Notes: generated by a model from the letters alone, not told the origin. A DNA stretch of 64,000 bases from Aporhodopirellula sallentina SM41 (GCF_000346505.1 NZ_ANOH01000095.1:1-64000); one strand, 5' to 3'; positions 25,898-34,381 are shown, counted from the first letter of the stretch. A program made the numbers and translations.

Positions 25898-25929
25898 GCC
25901 GTCCGTTCTTTGACCGGGCGGCTTTTTTT
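25898..25929 (+). terminator. Rho-independent terminator
   Basis: gccgtccg (25898-25905) pairs with cgggcggc (25915-25922), with one G-T wobble, and is followed directly by a run of seven T. This is the clearest intrinsic terminator in the window and fits transcription from the small gene at 25462. Confidence 0.85.
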
Positions 25930-25965
25930 ATGCATTTTCGACCAGAAAGCTCCGTTTGCTTTTGT

Positions 25966-25980
25966 TGCAAATGATTCGCA
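25966..25980. promoter_or_regulatory. Putative Fur box upstream of hemP
   Basis: tgcaaat-g-attcgca is a 7-1-7 inverted repeat (six of seven positions pair), matching the general form of Fur-binding sites. It lies about 100 bp upstream of hemP, a gene family commonly controlled by Fur. This is inference from sequence only. Confidence 0.5.
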
Positions 25981-26082
25981 ATAACGTCTTGCTCGCTTTC
26001 CGCTCGCTGCTTAAATTGGTGCTGAATTGACCCTCGCGAGTGATGATATCGCGGGATTTCTCCAGACTCAGCGACTTACTTG

Positions 26083-26385
26083 ATGGACTCAACGCCGCCG
26101 ACCTCTGAACCGAATGAGCCAGGGCCGCCTGTGCAGCCTGCTCCCGGTGCCGGTCTCGCCGCGACTGAATCGACCGTGGTGGAGTCGGCTGTGATCGAAA
26201 CGCGTGTGATGGGATCGACCGGTGCTCCGGGGAGCCCGGCGGGAGCCAATCATCCGCCGCACGCCATGAAAGTGGTGAAATTCGAGAGTCTCGCCCGGTG
26301 CGGAGACGAGATCTGGATCGAAAACGAAGGTCAGCTCTATCGGTTGCGAAAAACGCGACAAGGAAAGTTAATTCTCACTAAGTGA
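26083..26385 (+). CDS. hemP: HemP-family hemin uptake protein
   Basis: A 100-aa protein whose C-terminus, I-W-I-E-N-E-G-Q-L-Y-R-L-R-K-T-R-Q-G-K-L followed by I-L-T-K, is the HemP signature. HemP proteins are small cytoplasmic factors linked to haem and iron uptake. The first 60 residues are a Pro/Ala/Glu-rich extension that short HemP proteins lack; the N-terminal part is probably disordered. ATG 26083 is chosen over the TTG at 26080. The stop overlaps the next gene's GTG by 4 bp. A Fur-box-like site lies upstream. The call rests on the last 25 residues. Confidence 0.85.
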   Translation: MDSTPPTSEPNEPGPPVQPAPGAGLAATESTVVESAVIETRVMGSTGAPGSPAGANHPPHAMKVVKFESLARCGDEIWIENEGQLYRLRKTRQGKLILTK

Positions 26386-26885
26386 TTGAGTCAGTCGTGA
26401 CGCCCAACGAAAACGTTCTATCGGTAGTCCCCGGGGCATCGGAACATCAACGATTGTTGATCGTGCACCGGTCGATGGATTCCCGTGACGCGGTCGGTTT
26501 GTTCGCCCCCGAACAGCCCGACGACACCTCCGCTCAAGCATCTTTGCAGTTGGGCAGTCGTCCATTCTGCGAACAGGTCCAAGCGATCCGGGATCGCCCG
26601 ATCGTCTTGCGCCAGGAAACATTCAGCCCCGCGGTCGGATGGTTCACCCAGAGCGAAATGGAATTGACGATGCAGCAGTGGGCAGCAATGAAGACCACCA
26701 TGCTGCCCGGTAGCGGTTCGGAGTCTGCGACCGGCTCACCGTCACGTTTCGCATCTTCGCGTTTCGAACAAAAGACGCGACGCCGAGAAGTCCAACGGTC
26801 CCGCAGTAGAGCCAACCGCGTTCTGTCGGCCGATGGCGAAGTGATCGCTCTCTCGATCACGAACGAAGACGCAGTCCCTGCTTAG
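26382..26885 (+). CDS. Hypothetical protein coupled to hemP
   Basis: A 167-aa protein that begins with a GTG overlapping the hemP stop (GTGA), so it is probably translated with hemP. Recognisable stretches are L-L-I-V-H-R-S-M-D-S-R-D, F-C-E-Q-V-Q-A-I-R-D-R-P-I-V-L-R and W-F-T-Q-S-E-M-E-L-T-M-Q-Q-W. The C-terminal part is basic and low in complexity (R-R-R-E-V-Q-R-S-R-S-R). No signal peptide, metal motif or membrane segment is evident. Position suggests an iron- or haem-related role, but nothing in the sequence proves it. Confidence 0.65.
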   Translation: MIESVVTPNENVLSVVPGASEHQRLLIVHRSMDSRDAVGLFAPEQPDDTSAQASLQLGSRPFCEQVQAIRDRPIVLRQETFSPAVGWFTQSEMELTMQQWAAMKTTMLPGSGSESATGSPSRFASSRFEQKTRRREVQRSRSRANRVLSADGEVIALSITNEDAVPA

Positions 26886-26968
26886 GGAATCGCCGTCTTG
26901 CCATTGGAGGTTCTTCCAATGGCAGTAGCGGATTTGGCGAGCGATCACGAAAAGACTGAGCTACGTGG

Positions 26969-27064
26969 GTGAGCCGCATGGCCGTAAGGCGTCGGGCCGA
27001 ATCGCCAACCGATCTCCAAAACCCAACACGCCCAAAACCCGAGTGCTCACGCACTTCGGCTCAC
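26969..27064 (+). repeat. 96-bp dispersed element with inverted ends, copy 1
   Basis: Begins gtgagccg and ends cacttcggctcac, so the ends are inverted repeats. Internal blocks (ggccgtaaggc, gcccaaaacccgagtgctcac) recur at 34421-34516 (same orientation) and at 31985-32081 and 40416-40511 (reverse orientation). Confidence 0.85.
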
Positions 27065-27119
27065 TCGCCCCGGTCGTCTCAGTCTTGGAAAGATTCTACA
27101 ACGTGGGGCGTCTTCGGTT

Positions 27120-28007
27120 TCACTCGTCGGGAAAAACCATCTTTTGGATTCGGTCGATCGCGGCCTGTGTTTGCCCGCGGGATCGCAGCGGCGGGATTCG
27201 CTGCATGAATTTGTCGTTGACCCCTTTTAACTGCAGAAAACGCTGTAGCATTTCCGGGTCGCCGTCGCGATAACGTTCGGCTTCGTGGTGAAGACGCGGT
27301 CCGTAGGTCGCATCGACAAGACGCTCGATCACGCTGGTCCACCACGCCATCCAGTCCGGTTCCTCCTCGCGAGAATCGTTTGCGGAGTTCCGCGTTTTTC
27401 TGCCGAGCGAATCTTCGTTTCGATCGCTTGGGCTGGATGATGATTCCAGATCGGATGCGTTTGCTTCACTCGTTTGATTCGCATCGGCGGCCTCTTCTTC
27501 CGATTGGGCTTCGTTCCACTGCCGGGTCAGCGACGGTGGCAAACACGGATCCATCGTGGTTGCCTCGAACTGCAACGCGCCGAGAAGGCTGTCCTCCGGG
27601 CACCGCTGCACGTACGCATCCAACAGCGAACCACGCCAACTGCCGCGCTGGATCGGCGCCCCCGTGGTGATCTCCATCGCGATCAGATCGGCAATCTCGA
27701 CATAGACCGCTTCCACGGTTGCTTCATAGATCGCCGATTGAGGTGGTGCCACGCGAGCGGCGAGCAACGATGTCGTGACTCGTTCGAGCAGCCAAACCCG
27801 CTGCTGCGGTTCCCACATCGAATACCAACGCGGCGGACGGAATCCGAAGTCGCTGCTCGGTTCGTCTTCAACAAAAGGGGGCGCTGATTCTTCTGAGGTG
27901 GAATTCAGTTCCATCACGATCTGATCGATCATCATCCCCACACCGCCGCGAAACAGCGACGCTTCCGGCCCGGTAAGGCATCGTAAACCGTTGGTCAGTG
28001 GCCACAT
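27120..28007 (-). CDS. Hypothetical protein
   Basis: A 295-aa protein with an ATG at 28007. The first half is well ordered (W-E-P-Q-Q-R-V-W-L-L-E-R-V-T-T-S-L-L, A-I-Y-E-A-T-V-E-A-V-Y-V-E-I-A-D-L-I). A Ser/Asp/Glu-rich linker (about 175-215) leads to a C-terminal helical region (W-M-A-W-W-T-S-V-I-E-R-L-V-D-A). No signal peptide or catalytic motif was recognised. An alternative start at M25 or M26 would trim a less convincing N-terminus. The coding character is good; the family is not recognised. Confidence 0.7.
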   Translation of the reverse strand: MWPLTNGLRCLTGPEASLFRGGVGMMIDQIVMELNSTSEESAPPFVEDEPSSDFGFRPPRWYSMWEPQQRVWLLERVTTSLLAARVAPPQSAIYEATVEAVYVEIADLIAMEITTGAPIQRGSWRGSLLDAYVQRCPEDSLLGALQFEATTMDPCLPPSLTRQWNEAQSEEEAADANQTSEANASDLESSSSPSDRNEDSLGRKTRNSANDSREEEPDWMAWWTSVIERLVDATYGPRLHHEAERYRDGDPEMLQRFLQLKGVNDKFMQRIPPLRSRGQTQAAIDRIQKMVFPDE

Positions 28008-28664
28008 GTTGGATTACCGCGAGAAGGAGAAGGAATCGGGTTACGAGGCAGCGTTCCGATCGCAGACGCACGACCGATCGACATACCAGAGCATGACCGC
28101 CGACATGCCGAACAATCTTTCGCCGAACAATCTTTCGCCGAACAATCTTTCGTTAAACCATCATTCGCCGAATCACGATCCGCCGAATGAGTTCGCTGAG
28201 TGCTGCCTGCCGAAAGTAATCTGCCGAGCGATCGCGTGCCGGGTCGCTGCACTCCGGAGAGCGCCGGCCCAGCAACTGCCCCCGAACACTGCCGCCGGGT
28301 TCGACACTGCTGCCGGGTCTGCTCCGTGGTTGCGATCCGCCCGAACACAACCGATCGGAGGCTTTGTCAGTCTAGTCGCCTCACTCTAGTTTATGTCAGA
28401 TCGTGACGTCTGCATCGAATTTCCAGTCTTCCATTTTGAGCGTTTGTTCACAAAATGCCGCTGTTTCCTAGCACTCGCACGAAATGGGATTATTCTGCGA
28501 AAATCATGAGAGCCTTTCCGACCACCGCCATCAATTCGCTTGCTCGAATAGGTTCGTAACTATCCTTTGCGTTGCAGGGATTTCTCCTTCCGGTTCGGTG
28601 TGAACCGCGAGGCACTTCCCGTTTCCTGCCAATTCAGTTTGTCTCGTATCTCTCGAGAGTCCCC
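28008..28664. other. Intergenic region with tandem repeats
   Basis: About 650 bp between divergent genes. Apart from the 15-bp repeats at 28107-28196, nothing coding is seen. Frames across it translate into low-complexity P-N-N-L-S or S-A-K-D-C repeats. Confidence 0.5.
28107..28196. repeat. 15-bp tandem repeat, six units
   Basis: Three identical units gccgaacaatctttc (28107-28121, 28122-28136, 28137-28151) are followed by three diverging ones (gttaaaccatcattc, gccgaatcacgatcc, gccgaatgagttcgc). Confidence 0.85.
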
Positions 28665-29333
28665 ATGTCGAATCGCATTTTCCTTTCCGCATCTTTCGCC
28701 GCACTCGTTTGCGTGGCAGGGATCAGTGCAACCGCACCGCTAAACGCTCAGGAAGTCGTCAAGGCAGAACCGATCAAAGCGGAACCAACCGAAGCCAAAC
28801 CGATTTCACCGGCGAAGGCGTCGCCCACCGTTCGCCCGCTCAGCGTCACGGTCGGTTTGATCACAAAAAACACGATCGAAGGGACGCTGACCGACACGAC
28901 GCAGTTGCAAATGCAAACGTCGTTCGGAACCGCGAGCATTCCGCTGTCGGAAGTCGCCGGGGTGCGTTTTGCATCGGCCGACGATGCGACCACCACAGTC
29001 GTCATGCTCAACGGTGACTCGATCACCGGAGCGACCGATGTCAAAATGATCACCGTGGAAACCGAGTGGGGCACCGCGTCGATCAATGGACCAAGCATCG
29101 CATCGATCATGTTCGTGCCCGGTTTGACATGGAATTCCCAGTCCGGACTCAATGGAAAACGTTGGACGTTGTCGGATGACAAACCGGCACAACTCCCCAC
29201 CGATTCGCAATCGACCGGGTCACGCCCCTCAACGTCGCCACAACCGTCGCGAAACACCACCCGCGGCAACACGCTCCCGCCACCTTCACGTAGTTTTCAA
29301 AACAGCAGCCAGCCGTTTTACCCTAGCCGATAA
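28665..29333 (+). CDS. Exported hypothetical protein with LSm-like repeats
   Basis: From the ATG at 28665 the product is 222 aa, with a clear signal peptide (S-N-R-I-F-L-S-A-S-F-A-A-L-V-C-V-A-G-I) and likely cleavage near A-P-L-N-A-Q. A charged E-P-I-K-A-E-P linker follows, then two similar beta-rich repeats (I-E-G-T-L-T-D-T-T-Q-L-Q-M-Q-T-S-F-G and I-T-G-A-T-D-V-K-M-I-T-V-E-T-E-W-G). The tail is Ser/Pro/Gln/Arg-rich. The repeats resemble planctomycete outer-compartment proteins with 'GDxixG' turns. Function unknown. The ATG at 28572 would place 31 residues before the signal peptide. Confidence 0.75.
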   Translation: MSNRIFLSASFAALVCVAGISATAPLNAQEVVKAEPIKAEPTEAKPISPAKASPTVRPLSVTVGLITKNTIEGTLTDTTQLQMQTSFGTASIPLSEVAGVRFASADDATTTVVMLNGDSITGATDVKMITVETEWGTASINGPSIASIMFVPGLTWNSQSGLNGKRWTLSDDKPAQLPTDSQSTGSRPSTSPQPSRNTTRGNTLPPPSRSFQNSSQPFYPSR

Positions 29334-29367
29334 TTTTCTGGCGGTTGATTTCTTCGTCGGTTGATTT

Positions 29368-29437
29368 CGCAGCGTCTTATTCCGCTGCGTCTAATTTTGC
29401 TGCGTCTGATTTTGCTGCGTCTGATTTTGCTGCATCC
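29368..29437. repeat. 15-bp tandem repeats after the gene at 28665
   Basis: Units of the form tgctgcgtctgattt (29398-29412, 29413-29427), with variants before (29368-29382, 29383-29397) and a partial unit after. They start 34 bp past the stop codon. Confidence 0.8.
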
Positions 29438-29565
29438 ACGCAAGTGACCTCCTCTAGAGAGGTCTCGCGTGAAATGTTTGGAGACGAGGCGCTTCCATAC
29501 GAGAAGCGTTGATTTTGCGCGACGACCGGACGCGTTCCGCGGTTTTTCCGCGTCTTAGATCAATC

Positions 29566-29593
29566 TTGACCCAGATTGCCAAACCGTTAGAAT
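29566..29593 (+). promoter_or_regulatory. Sigma-70-like promoter for the HTH-REC/kinase genes
   Basis: ttgacc (29566-29571), a 16-bp spacer and tagaat (29588-29593) match the -35/-10 consensus at five of six positions each. The start codon of the downstream regulator is about 245 nt away, implying a long leader. Confidence 0.5.
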
Positions 29594-29599
29594 CTTCAA

Positions 29600-29841
29600 T
29601 ATCGGCAATCCAGGGAAGACAGGTCGCTTATGTCGCCTGCGGACCGCACGTGTTCTGCACTCGCTACCGGGCTTTGAGCCCATGAAAAGAGTTTAGGGGC
29701 AGCGTGCTCGACTGCAGGGCATAAGTGCTAGTGCATCGTGCCCGAGGTTTTGCTAAATGAAGTGAATCAGTGAAGGTGGGATAACTAAGCCTTCGCTATT
29801 TTAGGTAATGGTACTACCCCACAGGGAGGATGGTTCCGGCC
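29600..29841 (+). other. Long, probably structured 5' leader or small RNA region
   Basis: About 240 nt between the putative promoter and ATG 29842 contain no frame worth calling but several stems: gggctttgagccc (about 29669-29681), and paired cgtgc/gcacg-type blocks between 29702 and 29745. A gggagg stretch (29824-29829) precedes the ATG by 12 nt. It may hold a cis-regulatory RNA. No known riboswitch class was recognised. Confidence 0.4.
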
Positions 29842-30429
29842 ATGACCAAGAAAACTGTCTTTACGACTGGCGAAGCCGCAAAAATTTGCAAGGTGAGCCA
29901 ACAGACGATCATCCGTTGCTTCGACAACGGCTCGCTCAAGGGATTCCGCGTCCCCGGCAGCAAATTCCGCCGCATCCCGCGTGAACAGCTTTATATGTTC
30001 ATGAAGGACAACGGCATTCCGACCGACGCCCTCGAAAGCGGCAAGAAAAAATTGCTGATCGTTGACGACGATCAGGATCTTGTTGACTTGATGCAGGACG
30101 GCTTCCAACGTGACGGTCGCTTTGAAATTCGCACCGCCAACAACGGCTTCGACGCCGGAATGGGCGTGAAAGAATTTCGGCCGGACCTCGTCGTTCTCGA
30201 CGTGATGCTGCCCGATATCAACGGGAAGGAAGTCTGCCAACGCGTTCGCAGCGATCCTTCGATGGACATGGTGAAAATCCTGTGCATCTCGGGGATGGTC
30301 GAACACAGCAAGGTGGACGGACTAAAGGCCGCCGGCGCGAACGATTTCATGCAAAAACCATTCTCGATCGACGACCTCGTCGGACGTGCGTGTGACTTGC
30401 TCGAAATGGAACGTGGCGTGATGGGTTAA
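29842..30429 (+). CDS. HTH (MerR/excisionase-type) plus receiver-domain regulator
   Basis: 195 aa from the ATG at 29842; ATG 29830 abuts the gggagg stretch with no spacing and is less likely. Residues 5-55 form an excisionase/BldC-like winged helix (F-T-T-G-E-A-A-K-I-C-K-V-S-Q-Q-T-I-I-R). Residues 68-190 form a response-regulator receiver: acidic pocket D75-D76-D77, phosphoacceptor D120 in V-V-L-D-V-M-L-P, S150 in C-I-S-G and K172 in M-Q-K-P-F. All receiver residues are present. The DNA-binding domain comes first, the reverse of the usual order. The kinase gene overlaps its stop (TAATG), so the two are a probable two-component pair. Confidence 0.92.
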   Translation: MTKKTVFTTGEAAKICKVSQQTIIRCFDNGSLKGFRVPGSKFRRIPREQLYMFMKDNGIPTDALESGKKKLLIVDDDQDLVDLMQDGFQRDGRFEIRTANNGFDAGMGVKEFRPDLVVLDVMLPDINGKEVCQRVRSDPSMDMVKILCISGMVEHSKVDGLKAAGANDFMQKPFSIDDLVGRACDLLEMERGVMG

Positions 30430-31766
30430 TGCCACCGAAGACCACGCGCTACGCAGGTTGGCTGCCGCCGATTGTTCGAGGCGGTGGCGGATGGTTTCCT
30501 CTCAAAGCGACCTCGGTCGCGGGAATCGTCGACGCGCTGTCGGTGGTCGACTCCAACGCCGCATCCCCATGCGGCACTCTCGTCCGTGCATTTTCCACGG
30601 ACCCGGCCTTGGTGCTCTTCACGATCGCTCGATTAGCCCAAGAACAGTCCGGCCAAGATTCAAACGAAGTTCCGCCAACGCACTTTGAAGATCAATTTGC
30701 CTCGGCAGATGAACTAGCCCCGAACGAACTTTCACGCTGGTGGCAACGAAACGGGCGAAAGGTTTGGAACGAAACCGATTGGTTAGCGGCTCCTGACGTC
30801 GCGGACTGCGACGCCGGTCTCGCCGAGTTCCAACGTCTCGATGATTATTTCCGTGTCGTTCCGATGTCCCGATGGGTCGAGCAATCGGATCCCTGGTTCG
30901 ACGCAGTCGGAATCGCAAACCCGATACCGTCGTCGTGGAAAACTAAGCTGCGCAGTCCCGCATGCGCCGACGACAGTCCGTTCGGCCAAGCGCATCTGGC
31001 AATCGATCGACTCGTTCGCCGCTTGGACGAATCCGACGTGCGATCCGGTTCGTTCAGCGAAGCTGTCCAACGAAACAAACGCGGGCTGGCTCACCGGTTG
31101 GCGTACGGCCTGAGCCACGAGATTAACAACCCGTTGGCAAATATATCGACACGTGCACAGTCGCTCGTTCATCGCATCAACGAAGCCGACGTTAAGGATT
31201 CGCTGCAAAGAATCGTCGACCAAACATCACGTGCTCACGCGATGATCGCGGACTTGATGTTCTACGCGAACCCGCCTGCGATGAACGCGACTCGTTTCGA
31301 TTTAATTCAGCGCATCGAGCGAGTCGCAGATTCCGCGCGCCAGACCGCGGATCGTTTGGGAATTTCGATCGACATTGAAAATGGATCGGCCCCAACACCC
31401 ATCGAGATCGTCGGTGACGATGAAATGATCGGCGAAGCGATAGCGGTCTTGGTAAAGAATTCGATCGAAGCGATCGGGACCGATGGCGTGATTCGATTGA
31501 ATGTGACCGTCAACGAATGCGAAGTCGAAATCTCAGTCGCCGACAGCGGACCTGGGATGACTCCGCAGCAGACCTCCGTCGCGACGGACCCATATTACAG
31601 CGGCCGGGAAGCCGGACGAGGCTTGGGACTGGGACTCTGCCGAGCCGACCGGATCGCAGAACTACACGGCGGCCATCTCGAACTGGTCCCTGCCATCGCC
31701 GGATGTGTCGCCAAGATAACATTGCCGACCCAAAACCACCCAAACACCCGTAGTGGATCTTGTTAA
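30429..31766 (+). CDS. Soluble sensor histidine kinase
   Basis: A 445-aa kinase starting inside the stop of the receiver gene. Residues about 1-200 are an unrecognised input region with W-R-R-N-G-type and D-D-Y-F-R-V-V-P motifs; no transmembrane helix is visible, so it is probably cytoplasmic. The H-box [12 protein letters not shown] (His230) is of HisKA type. The ATPase part has the N-box V-K-N-S-I-E-A-I, G1 V-A-D-S-G-P-G-M and G2 [11 protein letters not shown]. All catalytic boxes are intact. The last few residues and the stop lie in a dispersed repeat (31750-31900), so the C-terminus may have been altered by its insertion. Confidence 0.92.
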
Positions 31767-31900
31767 AGATCCAACATCACAACGCAAATCGAAGTGGCCG
31801 ATCGGGACGTCGTTTGTTGATCGTCGGGGCAACACGTAGCTCGGTCTTTCCAAGACCGAGACCACGCGTCGGTTACCTCAATGAACCGATCTGCTTCGAT
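31750..31900 (+). repeat. 150-bp direct duplication, copy A
   Basis: Starts gtagtggatcttgttaaag and is nearly identical to 32088-32232, with a few substitutions and a short indel. It includes the ggatctt-gtt-aagatcc hairpin (31755-31772) and the block ctcggtctttccaagaccgag. It carries the stop codon of the kinase gene. Confidence 0.9.
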
Positions 31901-31906
31901 CTGCCC

Positions 31907-31953
31907 GCGAGCTAAACGGTGTTTTGTCCGCCTCGGAGATGCGAACCAACGTG
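31907..31953 (-). repeat. Partial inverted copy of the 126-bp module
   Basis: On the reverse strand, ccacgt...cgcatctccgaggcggacaa matches the left part of the modules at 34544-34669 and 40621-40746. Confidence 0.7.
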
Positions 31954-31984
31954 GAACGCTTTCACAAAGCCAACGTCCCCACCA

Positions 31985-32081
31985 GTGAGCCGAAGTGCGT
32001 AAGCACTCGGGTTTTTCGGCCGGCCAAGTTCGCACAACCGACCGACGCTTCCACCCGAGGCCTCACGGCCATTCGGCTCAC
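31985..32081 (-). repeat. 96-bp dispersed element, copy 2
   Basis: gtgagccgaagtgcgtaagc at one end and ggccattcggctcac at the other. It is the reverse orientation of the copies at 26969 and 34421, and lies between duplication copies A and B. Confidence 0.9.
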
Positions 32082-32087
32082 GCCCCC

Positions 32088-32232
32088 GTAGTGGATCTTG
32101 TTAAAGATCCAACATCACAACACAAATCAAAATGGCCGATCGGGACGTCGTTTGTTGATCGTCCGGGCAACACGTAGCTCGGTCTTTCCAAAACCAGGCG
32201 TCGGTTACCTCAATGAACCGATCTGCTTCGAT
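32088..32232 (+). repeat. 150-bp direct duplication, copy B
   Basis: Matches 31750-31900 over its whole length. Its right end supplies the last codons and stop of the minus-strand membrane-protein gene (stop at 32205-32207). Confidence 0.9.
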
Positions 32233-32537
32233 AACATCGCCGGAGTGTGTGGCACCAAACGAACGACGAGGACCGCCAAACAAATCGCCAGCGGCACCCA
32301 CGTGACACGTCCCCGGCACGCGGCGACGGTGAACACGCCCAACCACCCGGCGATCATCCAAGGCAGAACACTCGGAAAAACGAGCAGCGACAACGCGATG
32401 GCGAACCCGATCACAAGCGTTCGCAAAATCCTCGCCGGAGACGACCGGACTTTCTGTGTCGATCTGTTCTCGTCGGGGCGGTCTGAGGATTCCGATTCGC
32501 CAGGAGCAGATTCAGCAGGAGTTTCGAGTTGATTCAT
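32205..32537 (-). CDS. Small membrane protein of unknown function
   Basis: From the ATG at 32537 the product is 110 aa; an upstream start at 32618 would add 27 doubtful residues. The first 35 residues are acidic and Ser/Pro-rich, and two hydrophobic segments follow ([20 protein letters not shown] and [15 protein letters not shown]). The C-terminus S-K-Q-I-G-S-L-R is encoded by repeat copy B, which suggests that the original 3' end was replaced. Function unknown. Confidence 0.6.
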   Translation of the reverse strand: MNQLETPAESAPGESESSDRPDENRSTQKVRSSPARILRTLVIGFAIALSLLVFPSVLPWMIAGWLGVFTVAACRGRVTWVPLAICLAVLVVRLVPHTPAMLSKQIGSLR

Positions 32538-32881
32538 CAATGCCTTTGGCGAGATCGCATGAGTTTGCCGACTGAAACGAGAATGCCAACGATCGAGAAG
32601 GCTAACCAAGATGAGCACGCCCGTCAGAAGGCTGTGTCCCGGGCTAGCCTGCGGTTCATTATGCCGTATCTGCCGGCAGCTCGTACGAGCGAACGTTTAC
32701 CGGGCCCGCGACGCCGGGGTTCACGGTCCCTACTTTCGATTTTTCCGGTTGTCAGATACCTTCGTCGGGTAAAACTCGTCCGATCAATTCGGTCCGGCCC
32801 GGAACCACTCTGAACGAATCCGAACGATCCCGCGATCGTGCCGCCGAACGTCATTTTTATTTGCCCGGAATTTTGCCGAAC

Positions 32882-34381
32882 ATGTTGGATTCGACCTCGA
32901 CGATTTTGGAACTCTTGGAATCTGGTGACGCGACCGCGAAGGAGGTCACCGAGACCGCTTTGCGAGCCATCGGGGCGACCGAACCGACGCATAAATCGTA
33001 CACACACGTTTCCTACGACGCGGCGTTGCAGGCGGCGGCGAAGGTGGACGAAGATCGCAAAGCCGGCCGCCCACTGCCGCCCTTGGCAGGTTTGCCGGTC
33101 GCAATCAAAGACGTTCTGTGCACGTCAGATATGCCGACAACCTGTTCGTCGAACATGCTGCGGAACTTCACGCCGCCGTACGACGCCACCGTGGTCGCCA
33201 AATTGAAACAGGCAGGCGCGATCGTGATCGGAAAGACGAACATGGACGAGTTCGCCATGGGCGCGTCGACCGAAACCAGCGCGATGGGCGTGACCCGAAA
33301 CCCATGGGACACCGACCGAACCCCCGGCGGCAGCAGCGGCGGTGCGGCCGCCGCGGTTGCATCGGGCACGGTGCCATTGTCGATCGGTACCGACACCGGC
33401 GGATCGATCCGGCAACCCGCCGCGTTCTGCGGCATCACCGGATTGAAGCCCACCTACGGACGTTGCAGCCGATACGGGTTGGTGGCGTTTGCGAGCAGCC
33501 TCGATCAAGCCGGTCCGATGGGATGGGCGGTGTCGGATGTTGCCATCGGGTTGCAGGCCATGGCCGGTTACGATCCCGCCGACAGCACCTCGGTTGACCA
33601 CGAGGTGCCCGACTACCGCGCCGCGATCACGGATCCCGACATGAAAGGCGTGAGGATCGGAGTGCTGAGGAGCGCGGTCGATCAAGAAGGCGTGACTCCC
33701 GCGATTCGCACCGCGTTCGCCGAAGCGGAAAAGGTCTACCGCGATTTGGGCGCCGAGATCGTTGAGATCGACCTCGAACACAGTCCTTACTGGGTGCCCA
33801 CTTATTACGTGATCGCGCCGTGCGAAGCGAGCAGCAACTTGTCGCGTTTCGACGGGGCTCACTACGGCTATCGTCACGAGGCAGGCGCCAGTGGCGAAGC
33901 GGCACTCGAAAACACCCAACCGCTCGAAGCGATGTATCGTTCGAGTCGTGCTGCGGGCTTTGGCAGCGAAGTCAAACGCCGCATCATGGTCGGCACGTAT
34001 GCACTGAGCGAAGGTTACTACGACGCCTACTACAACCAAGCCTTGAAGGTGCGTCGATTGATTCGCGGCGACTACGACGCGGCGTTCGAGAAAGTCGACT
34101 TGATCCTCGGCCCGGTGACTCCTTCGCCCGCGTTTCGTTTAGGCGAAAACATCGACGATCCGATCTCGATGTACCTGTGCGACCTGTTCACCGTCGGAGC
34201 GAACTTGGCCGGAGTCCCCGCGATTTCGCTGCCAGGTGGAACCAACGATGACGGCTTGCCTGTCGGTGTGCAGTTGCAGGCCCCCGTGATGCAAGAATGC
34301 AAACTACTCGCCGCCGGAGCCGCATTCCAATCCGCGACCTCACACCACCAACAGCGTCCCGAAGGATTCGTCGCGACCTAG
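32882..34381 (+). CDS. gatA: Asp-tRNA(Asn)/Glu-tRNA(Gln) amidotransferase subunit A
   Basis: 499 aa from the ATG at 32882; TTG 32861 is an alternative seven codons upstream. It belongs to the amidase-signature family, with the complete catalytic triad Lys76 (V-A-I-K-D-V-L-C), cis-Ser151 (G-G-S-S-G-G-A-A-A-A) and Ser175 (D-T-G-G-S-I-R-Q-P-A). The GatA-typical stretches R-Y-G-L-V-A-F-A-S-S-L-D-Q-A-G-P and A-N-L-A-G-V-P-A-I-S-L-P are present. It releases ammonia from glutamine for transamidation of mischarged tRNA in the GatCAB complex. gatB and gatC are not in the window; a gatC would normally be expected upstream. Confidence 0.95.
   Translation: MLDSTSTILELLESGDATAKEVTETALRAIGATEPTHKSYTHVSYDAALQAAAKVDEDRKAGRPLPPLAGLPVAIKDVLCTSDMPTTCSSNMLRNFTPPYDATVVAKLKQAGAIVIGKTNMDEFAMGASTETSAMGVTRNPWDTDRTPGGSSGGAAAAVASGTVPLSIGTDTGGSIRQPAAFCGITGLKPTYGRCSRYGLVAFASSLDQAGPMGWAVSDVAIGLQAMAGYDPADSTSVDHEVPDYRAAITDPDMKGVRIGVLRSAVDQEGVTPAIRTAFAEAEKVYRDLGAEIVEIDLEHSPYWVPTYYVIAPCEASSNLSRFDGAHYGYRHEAGASGEAALENTQPLEAMYRSSRAAGFGSEVKRRIMVGTYALSEGYYDAYYNQALKVRRLIRGDYDAAFEKVDLILGPVTPSPAFRLGENIDDPISMYLCDLFTVGANLAGVPAISLPGGTNDDGLPVGVQLQAPVMQECKLLAAGAAFQSATSHHQQRPEGFVAT

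Noticed and set aside
28107-28151. Regular short repeats that might be a CRISPR
   Set aside because: Units are contiguous 15-mers without unique spacers, and no cas gene is present.
27991-28389. Plus-strand frame with P-N-N-L-S repeats
   Set aside because: It owes its character to the 15-bp tandem repeat and overlaps the start of the minus-strand gene at 28007.
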